Of a stretch of 64,000 bases of DNA, positions 58,469 through 64,000 are shown one piece after another; positions within the stretch are counted from its first letter, which is position 1, and each line of letters starts with the position of its first letter. The notes beneath the pieces are model-generated. The model searched no databases and was not told the origin of the DNA. It was given only the letters and a program-made list of their open reading frames with translations. Source of the DNA: Streptomyces sp. AM 4-1-1 (lineage in GTDB: Bacteria > Actinomycetota > Actinomycetes > Streptomycetales > Streptomycetaceae); assembly GCF_029167625.1 (NCBI RefSeq), contig NZ_CP119145.1, forward strand, positions 1,550,001-1,614,000. The letters run 5' to 3'. Position numbers and translations under genes: made by a program.

Positions 58469-59542
58469 GTGCGCTTCCAGGAGGACGTGGCCCGACCGGG
58501 CCTGAGCGCGCGAAGGACCGCGCGCGGGCCACGAGGCCGTGGACCGGTGAGCGCCCTGGTGGCCGTGGTCGCCCTCGCCCTCGCCCTGACCGGCTGCGGC
58601 GGCTCGGACTCCCCGAAGGCCCAGGTGGCGGGCGCCGCGTCCGCGACGGCCGACCGGATCGAACCCCTTCCCGTACCGGAACCGGAACTTCCGGTCACCG
58701 TCACATCGGCGGACGGCACCCGCACCACCATCACCTCGGCGGACCGTGTCGTCCCGCTCACCGGCAGCCTGAGTGAGATCGTCTTCACGCTCGGGCTCGG
58801 TGACCGGGTGGTGGCCCGCGACATCACCGCCACCTTCGAACAGGCCGCGAAGCTCCCGGTGGTGACGCGCGCCCACGACGTGTCGGCCGAGAGCGTGCTG
58901 TCGCTGAGGCCGACCGTCGTCCTGGCCGACACCACCACCGGCCCGGCCGAGGCCATCGACCAGATCCGTGACGCGGGCATCCCGCTCGTCGTCGTCGAAC
59001 CCGCGAAGGAACTCGCCGACGTCGGCCGCCGCATCGACACCGTCGCCCAGGTGCTCGGCGTCAAGGCGGCGGGCACCACCCTGAAGACGCGCACCCAGGC
59101 GCGCGTCGACGCCGTGCGCAAGACCGTCCCGGCGCCGAAGGACGGCAGGAAGCCGCGGGTCGCCTTCCTCTATCTGCGCGGTTCCGCCTCCGTCTACCTG
59201 CTGGGCGGCCGGGAGTCCGGCGCGAGTTCGCTGCTCGAAGCGGCGGGCGCGGTGGACGCGGGCAAGGCGTCCGGGCTGAGGAAGGACTTCACCGCCATCA
59301 CCAGCGAAGCCCTCGCCAAGGCGGCGCCGGACGCGATCCTGGTGATGAGCAAGGGACTCGACTCCGTCGGCGGCGTCGACGGACTGGTGAAGATCCCGGG
59401 CGTCGCCGAGACCCCGGCCGGCCTGGACCGCCGGATCGTCTCCATCGACGACGGGGTGCTGCTCAACTACGGGCCGCGCACCGACCGGGTGCTCACCGAA
59501 CTCGTCGAGCAGCTCTACCCGAAGAGCGGGGCAGGCGCGTGA
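58469..59542 (+). CDS. hmuT: Heme ABC transporter substrate-binding lipoprotein
   Basis: 357 residues from the GTG at 58469; 58460 and 58548 are other possible GTG starts and none has a strong ribosome site. A basic N-terminus and lipobox (ALALTGCGG) precede a type III periplasmic-binding-protein fold (about 70-355): VPLTGSLSEIVFTLGLGDRVVARD, PTVVLADTTTGPAEAIDQIRDAGIPLVVVEP, a long linking helix and PAGLDRRIVSIDDGVLLNYGPRTDRVL. YGPRT near the end is a frequent HmuT pattern with possible heme-ligand Tyr. It overlaps the permease start by GTGA. Confidence 0.92.
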   Translation: MRFQEDVARPGLSARRTARGPRGRGPVSALVAVVALALALTGCGGSDSPKAQVAGAASATADRIEPLPVPEPELPVTVTSADGTRTTITSADRVVPLTGSLSEIVFTLGLGDRVVARDITATFEQAAKLPVVTRAHDVSAESVLSLRPTVVLADTTTGPAEAIDQIRDAGIPLVVVEPAKELADVGRRIDTVAQVLGVKAAGTTLKTRTQARVDAVRKTVPAPKDGRKPRVAFLYLRGSASVYLLGGRESGASSLLEAAGAVDAGKASGLRKDFTAITSEALAKAAPDAILVMSKGLDSVGGVDGLVKIPGVAETPAGLDRRIVSIDDGVLLNYGPRTDRVLTELVEQLYPKSGAGA

Positions 59543-60645
59543 CGACCTCGTACGACGAACGCACCCGCGCGACCCCCGGCGCCGGGACCCCGCCCCCCGC
59601 CGGGCCCACCGGGAAGAGACGCGGCACCGCCTTCGCCCTGACCGCCGGACTGCTCGCCGCCCTGATCGTGTGCTGTCTGCTCTCGGCCGGGCTCGGCGCG
59701 TACAACATCCCGCTCGGGGACGTCGTCTCCTCCTTCCAGCACCGGATGGGCCTCGGCGGCTCCGCCCTCGACCGGGTCGGCGAGAGCGTCCTGTGGAACG
59801 TCCGGCTGCCGCGCGTCGTCCTCGCCCTGCTCGTCGGGGCGTCCCTCGGCTGCGCGGGCGCGCTGATGCAGGGCGTCTTCGGCAACCCGCTCGCCGAACC
59901 CGGAGTCATCGGGATCTCGGCGGGGGCGGCGGTCGGCGCGGTCGCCTCGATCGCGCTGGGGCTGAGCTTCTTCGGCAACTGGACCATCACCGTCTGCGCG
60001 TTCGCCGCCGGACTCGCGACCGTACTGCTCGTGTACACGCTGTCGCGCTCCGGCGGGCGGACCGAGGTCGTGACGCTGATCCTCACCGGGATCGCGGTCA
60101 ACGCCTTCGCGGGCGCCCTGATCGGGCTGTTCATCTTCTTCGCCGACAACGCGCAGATCACCCAGATCACCTTCTGGCAGCTCGGTTCGCTGGCCCAGGC
60201 GACCTGGCCCAAGGTCCTCGCCGTGCTGCCGTGCGCGGTACTCGGACTGCTCGTCGCCCCTTTCTACGCGCGGAAGCTGGACCTGCTCGCGCTCGGTGAG
60301 CGCCCCGCCCGCCACCTCGGGGTGGACGTCGAACGGCTGCGGATCGTGCTGGTGCTCGTCGTGGCACTGCTGACGGCCGCCGCCGTGGCCGTCGCCGGGA
60401 TCATCTCGTTCGTCGGGCTGCTCGTGCCGCATCTGCTGCGGATGGCGAACGGCCCCGGGCACCGCTTCCTGGTGCCCGGCAGCGCGCTGGGCGGTGCGCT
60501 GGTGCTGGTCGCGGGCGACCTCGCGGCCAGGACCGTCGCCGACCCCGCCGAGCTGCCGCTCGGTGTGCTCACCGCGCTCTTCGGCAGCCCGTTCTTCTTC
60601 TGGCTGCTCCGCAGGACCCGTCGCAAGCAAGGTGGTTGGGCATGA
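59539..60645 (+). CDS. hmuU: Heme ABC transporter permease
   Basis: 368 residues, FecCD/BtuC-type, about 10 membrane helices. Motifs: WNVRLPRVVLALLVGASLGCAGALMQGVFGNPLAEPGVIGISAGAAVGA (the FecCD signature after TM2), TLILTGIAVNAF, FWQLGSLAQATW, GLLVPHLLRM (coupling region) and DLAARTVADPAELPLGVLTALFGSPFFFWLLRR. GTG start overlapping hmuT and ATGA overlap with hmuV, so the three are co-translated. Confidence 0.95.
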   Translation: MTTSYDERTRATPGAGTPPPAGPTGKRRGTAFALTAGLLAALIVCCLLSAGLGAYNIPLGDVVSSFQHRMGLGGSALDRVGESVLWNVRLPRVVLALLVGASLGCAGALMQGVFGNPLAEPGVIGISAGAAVGAVASIALGLSFFGNWTITVCAFAAGLATVLLVYTLSRSGGRTEVVTLILTGIAVNAFAGALIGLFIFFADNAQITQITFWQLGSLAQATWPKVLAVLPCAVLGLLVAPFYARKLDLLALGERPARHLGVDVERLRIVLVLVVALLTAAAVAVAGIISFVGLLVPHLLRMANGPGHRFLVPGSALGGALVLVAGDLAARTVADPAELPLGVLTALFGSPFFFWLLRRTRRKQGGWA

Positions 60646-61490
60646 GGACCGCGAACGCCCTGAGGAATCTGTTCCGGACCCACGGCAGGGAGCTGCCCTC
60701 CCCCGTCCCGCACGGCTCCGCCGTCGCCGAGGTGCGCGCCCTGCGGGTGGGGCTGGGGGGACGGCCGGTGCTCGACGGCATCGACCTGACGGCGTACGCG
60801 GGTGAGGTGCTGGCGCTCGTCGGCCCCAACGGCGCGGGGAAGTCCACCCTGTTGGCCGCACTGGCCGCCGATCTGTCCGCCGAGAGCGGCGAGGTCCGGA
60901 TCGACGGGCGCCCGGCCACCGGCTGGACACCGCCCGAGCTGGCACTGCGCCGGTCCGTGCTGCCGCAGTCCGCCGCGCTCTCCTTCCCGTTCCCGGTGGA
61001 GGACGTCGTACGGATGGGCAGGGCGCCCTGGTCCGGCACGGACCGCGAGGACGAGGACGATCCGGCGGTCGCCGAGGCGATGGCGGCCACCGAGGTCACC
61101 GAGTTCGCCGCCCGCCCGTTCTCCGCGCTGTCCGGCGGCGAACGCGCCCGGGTCGCGCTGGCCCGGGTGCTCGCCCAGCGCGCCCCGCTGCTGCTGCTCG
61201 ACGAGCCGACCGCCGCGCTCGATCTGCGCCACCAGGAGCTGGTGCTGCGGATCTGCCGGGAGCGGGCCGCCGCCGGGGACGCGGTCGTCGTCGTGCTCCA
61301 CGACCTCGGACTCGCCGCGGCGTACTCCGACCGGGCCGCCGTGCTGCACCACGGGCGGATCGCGGTGGTGGGGCCGCCCGCCGAGGTGTTCACCGGGGAA
61401 CTGCTCGGAGAGGTCTACCGGCAGCCCGTCGAGGTGTTCCCGCATCCGCGGACCGGGGCGCCCCTCGTCGTCCCGAAACGGGCCGCTTGA
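60642..61490 (+). CDS. hmuV: Heme ABC transporter ATPase
   Basis: 282 residues. Walker A LVGPNGAGKSTLLAAL, Q-loop LPQSAALSFPFPVEDVV, ABC signature LSGGERARVALARVLAQRAPLLLLDEPTAALDLRHQ (with Walker B and D-loop) and the switch His VVVVLHDLGLAAAYSD. DPAVAEAM and PPAEVFTGELLGEVYRQPVEV are typical of HmuV. Start at the ATG 60642 (a four-base overlap with hmuU). It is followed by a 222-bp gap holding an iron box for efeO, so a separate promoter serves the Efe genes. Confidence 0.95.
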   Translation: MRTANALRNLFRTHGRELPSPVPHGSAVAEVRALRVGLGGRPVLDGIDLTAYAGEVLALVGPNGAGKSTLLAALAADLSAESGEVRIDGRPATGWTPPELALRRSVLPQSAALSFPFPVEDVVRMGRAPWSGTDREDEDDPAVAEAMAATEVTEFAARPFSALSGGERARVALARVLAQRAPLLLLDEPTAALDLRHQELVLRICRERAAAGDAVVVVLHDLGLAAAYSDRAAVLHHGRIAVVGPPAEVFTGELLGEVYRQPVEVFPHPRTGAPLVVPKRAA

Positions 61491-61612
61491 CCGCCACTTG
61501 ACCCTTCGGTGGGTCGTCCATGGGTCGGATGTGATCGGCCCGTACCCCTGCTTCGCAGGTGAGAGCTGAATCACTGCCAAGTGGGGTACCGAGGAGGTAA
61601 GCCTCGGCTAAG

Positions 61613-61631
61613 TTAGGTCCGCCTCACCCGG
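61613..61631 (+). promoter_or_regulatory. Iron-box-like site upstream of efeO
   Basis: TTAGGTCCGCCTCACC agrees with TTAGGTTAGGCTCACCTAA at 13 of 19 positions by my count; a related GTAAGCC/GGCTAA pair lies just upstream. It is weaker than the other two boxes. Confidence 0.55.
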
Positions 61632-61712
61632 CTTTGTCCGGCCTTCTCCGCCCCACCGTTCACTCCTCGCCCCGCCCCCTCCGTTCACTCTTTCGTCCCG
61701 TGTGGAGTCCGT

Positions 61713-62849
61713 ATGCGACCGGTCCGTTCCTCCGTCGTCACCGCCGTCGCGGCCGTGGCCGCCCTGACCGCCGTCACGGGCTGCGCCGAGAAGAGCGACG
61801 GCAAGGGCGACGGCGCGGTCCAGGTCGTCGCCAAGGACGACTCCTGCGAGGTGTCGAAGACGAAGCTGCCCGCCGGCCATGTCGAACTCGCCGTGGAGAA
61901 CAAGGGATCGAAGGTCACCGAGGTCTACGTCCTCTTCCCGGACGACCGCATCGTGACCGAGCGCGAGAACATCGGCCCCGGCACCAAGGCGAACATCACG
62001 GCCGAGATGAAGGCCGGTTCGTACGAGGTCGCCTGCAAGCCCGGCATGAAGGGCAAGGGCATCCGCCGGAAGATCGAGGTGACCGGCGGCGCGGCGGCCA
62101 AGCGCAGCCCGGAGATGGACAGGGCCGTCGCCGGTTACCGCACCTATGTGCAGGCCCAGGCGGACGAGACGCTGCCGAAGGTCAAGGTCTTCACGGAAGC
62201 CGTCGCCGCGGGTGACATCGAGGCCGCGAAGAAGGCGTACGCCGAGTCCCGGATCGGCTGGGAGCGCACCGAGCCGGTCGCCGAGTCCTTCGGTGACATC
62301 GATCCGAAGGTCGACGTCCGCGAGGACGGCCTGGAGGCCGGGCAGAAGTGGACGGGCTGGCACCGCCTGGAGAAGGCGCTGTGGCAGGACAAGAAGCTGG
62401 GCGCCGAGGAGAAGGCCCTCGCCCCGGTCCTGTACAAGGACCTCGCCGACTGGCAGAACCGGGTCGGCCGGGCCGACATCACCCCGACCTCGATGGCCAA
62501 CGGCGCCAAGGAGCTGCTGGACGAGGTCGCCACCGGCAAGGTCACCGGCGAGGAGGAGCGGTACAGCCACACCGACCTGGTCGACTTCAAGGCCAACGTC
62601 GAGGGCGCTGAGCAGTCGTACCAGCTGCTGAAGCCGATCGCCTCGAAGAACGACGCCGCGCTGACCGCCTCCCTGGACAAGCGGTTCGCGGCGCTGAACA
62701 CGCTGCTCGACAAGTACCGCGCGGACCGGAACGCGTACGACTTCACCTCGTACGAGAAGGTCGGCAAGGCGGACCGCAAGGAGCTGTCGGACGCGGTGAA
62801 CGCGCTCGCCGAGCCGCTGTCCAAGCTGGCCGCGGCGGTCACCAAGTAA
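61713..62849 (+). CDS. efeO: EfeO iron-binding lipoprotein (cupredoxin + M75)
   Basis: 378 residues. Lipobox AVTGCAE at about 22-28, then an N-terminal cupredoxin-like domain (about 40-125) with a metal-site Cys/Asp/Glu pattern (DDSCEVSKTKLPAGHVELAVENKG, YEVACKPGMKGKG). The M75 (imelysin-like) domain at about 130-375 has the signature GWHRLEKALW (HxxE, about residue 215). It binds ferric or ferrous iron outside the membrane for the EfeUOB system. efeU, the permease, is not seen between efeO and efeB; it may lie beyond the window. Confidence 0.94.
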   Translation: MRPVRSSVVTAVAAVAALTAVTGCAEKSDGKGDGAVQVVAKDDSCEVSKTKLPAGHVELAVENKGSKVTEVYVLFPDDRIVTERENIGPGTKANITAEMKAGSYEVACKPGMKGKGIRRKIEVTGGAAAKRSPEMDRAVAGYRTYVQAQADETLPKVKVFTEAVAAGDIEAAKKAYAESRIGWERTEPVAESFGDIDPKVDVREDGLEAGQKWTGWHRLEKALWQDKKLGAEEKALAPVLYKDLADWQNRVGRADITPTSMANGAKELLDEVATGKVTGEEERYSHTDLVDFKANVEGAEQSYQLLKPIASKNDAALTASLDKRFAALNTLLDKYRADRNAYDFTSYEKVGKADRKELSDAVNALAEPLSKLAAAVTK

Positions 62850-62890
62850 CGCGTCACGGAGCGAGAACGACGAGCGAGGAGGCACCGCGC

Positions 62891-64000
62891 ATGGCCGAGT
62901 CCGTGGACCCGGGAGACGTCGTCGCCGAGGGTGCCGGACCGCCGTCCCGCCGCAGGCTGCTCGGCTGGGGCGGCGCGGGTCTCGCGCTGGGCGCGGTGGC
63001 CGCGGGCGGTACGGTCGCCGCGGTACGCCCCGGCGGAGGGTCCGAACCGGCCGCGGACAGTGGCGCGGCGGTGCCGTTCCACGGGGAGCACCAGGCGGGT
63101 ATCGCCACCGCCGTGCAGGACAGGCTGCACTTCGCCGCGTTCGACGTGACGACGCGGGACCGGGCCGAGCTGGTCGCCCTGCTCAAGGAGTGGACGCGGG
63201 CCGCCGAGCGCATGACGGCCGGGCACGCCGTCGGCGAGGGGGCGTACGGCGGTCTCGCCGAGGCGCCGCCGGACGACACGGGTGAGGCGCTGGGGCTGAA
63301 GCCGTCCCGGCTGACCCTGACCGTCGGGTTCGGGCCCTCGCTGTTCACCAAGGGCCGGTTCGGTCTGGAGGACCGCCGCCCCGATGCGCTGACCGATCTG
63401 CCGAAGTTCCCCGGGGACAATCTGGAAGCGGCCCGCAGCGGCGGCGATCTGTGTGTGCAGGCGTGCGCGGACGATCCGCAGGTGGCGGTGCACGCCATCC
63501 GCAACCTCGCCAGGATCGGCATGGGGCGTACCGCGATCCGCTGGTCGCAACTGGGCTTCGGCAAGACGTCGTCGACGACGCCTGGCGCCCAGACCCCGCG
63601 CAACATGATGGGTTTCAAGGACGGCACCCGGAACATCTCCGGTGACGACACCGCCGCCCTGGACCGCCACGTCTGGGTCGGCGCGAAGGACGACGCCGGC
63701 TGGATGACCGGGGGTTCGTATCTGGTGGCCCGGCGCATCCGGATGCACATCGAGACCTGGGACCGGGCCCCGCTCCAGGAGCAGGAGGACATCTTCGGCC
63801 GGGACAAGGGCGAGGGGGCGCCGGTCGGCAGGGCGAAGGAGCGCGACGAGCCGTTCCTCAAGGCGATGCTGCCGACCGCCCACGTGCGCCTCGCGCACCC
63901 GGACAGCAACGGCGGCGCGACGATCCTGCGGCGCGGCTACTCCTTCACGGACGGCACGGACGGCCTCGGCCGGCTCGACGCCGGGCTGTTCTTCATCGCC
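62891..64000 (+). CDS. efeB: EfeB / DyP-type peroxidase, 3'-truncated by the window
   Basis: 370 codons are present with no stop before the window ends; a complete EfeB is about 420-440. GAGGAGG 8 nt upstream of the ATG. A twin-arginine signal (SRRRLLGWGGAGLALGAVAAGG) precedes a DyP domain: GIATAVQDRLHFAAFDVTT, LTLTVGFGPSLF, the catalytic GFKDGTRN (the GxxDG motif with Asp) and the region RRIRMHIETWDR with the proximal-heme area beginning. It oxidises Fe(II) or heme during iron acquisition. It is co-directional with efeO, 41 bp apart. Confidence 0.95.
   Translation, partial: MAESVDPGDVVAEGAGPPSRRRLLGWGGAGLALGAVAAGGTVAAVRPGGGSEPAADSGAAVPFHGEHQAGIATAVQDRLHFAAFDVTTRDRAELVALLKEWTRAAERMTAGHAVGEGAYGGLAEAPPDDTGEALGLKPSRLTLTVGFGPSLFTKGRFGLEDRRPDALTDLPKFPGDNLEAARSGGDLCVQACADDPQVAVHAIRNLARIGMGRTAIRWSQLGFGKTSSTTPGAQTPRNMMGFKDGTRNISGDDTAALDRHVWVGAKDDAGWMTGGSYLVARRIRMHIETWDRAPLQEQEDIFGRDKGEGAPVGRAKERDEPFLKAMLPTAHVRLAHPDSNGGATILRRGYSFTDGTDGLGRLDAGLFFIA

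Overview
The window is 64 kb of very GC-rich actinomycete chromosome, almost certainly Streptomyces. The evidence is the strong GC bias at third codon positions, many GTG and some TTG starts, leaderless-looking starts, a MalR/AglA maltose locus, GlnE and a GlnA2-type glutamine synthetase, an AfsR-like SARP regulator, class E sortase anchoring and DmdR-type iron boxes. I saw no rRNA, tRNA or CRISPR array.

Layout. 0-11.6 kb: a cut-off methyltransferase, a TetR regulator, a STAND ATPase, a GH19 chitinase with a DasR-like site, then the maltose locus. In that locus aglA and malR are intact, but the malEFG transporter genes between them have shrunk to remnants. PAP2 and DMF-like proteins follow. 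11.8-19.0 kb: glnE, a PrmC-related methyltransferase, and an MFS exporter facing a TetR gene. 19.0-24.7 kb: an accessory block with visibly lower GC. It holds a HicA-like small protein and an HTH protein joined by a 22-bp perfect palindrome, an HxlR/F420-reductase pair, a hydrolase, an IS5-family transposase remnant, an orphan SUKH protein and a KorSA-like GntR regulator. 24.8-34 kb: glnA2, a group of Met/His-rich secreted proteins with a multicopper oxidase (probably copper handling), nadE and a membrane-bound EEP phosphoesterase. 34.3-45.4 kb: a TetR/MFS pair with a 31-bp operator-like palindrome, panB, a DrrAB-type exporter preceded by 11-bp phased repeats, a 1291-residue SARP/NB-ARC/TPR regulator and a site-2 protease-like protein.

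45.6-53.4 kb: NpdG F420 reductase, a decayed gene, an MFS transporter, and a second accessory cluster (RsbW-type ATPase, resolvase-fold protein without its catalytic serine, divergent XRE-TPR regulator, HAD phosphatase). Type I methionine aminopeptidase (map) closes this part. 53.4-64 kb: an iron and heme island. It has heme oxygenase, two HtaA-domain surface proteins, an HmuTUV-type heme ABC transporter and EfeO/EfeB, with iron boxes at 53434, 58337 and 61613. The likely flow is capture of heme by surface HtaA proteins, import by HmuTUV, cytosolic opening by heme oxygenase, and iron handling by the Efe system.

Several genes end in textbook GC-rich hairpin terminators, listed separately. The least expected items are the collapsed malEFG operon, the HicA-like/HTH module, the 11-bp phased repeats next to a SARP gene, and the dead-resolvase/anti-sigma ATPase pair.
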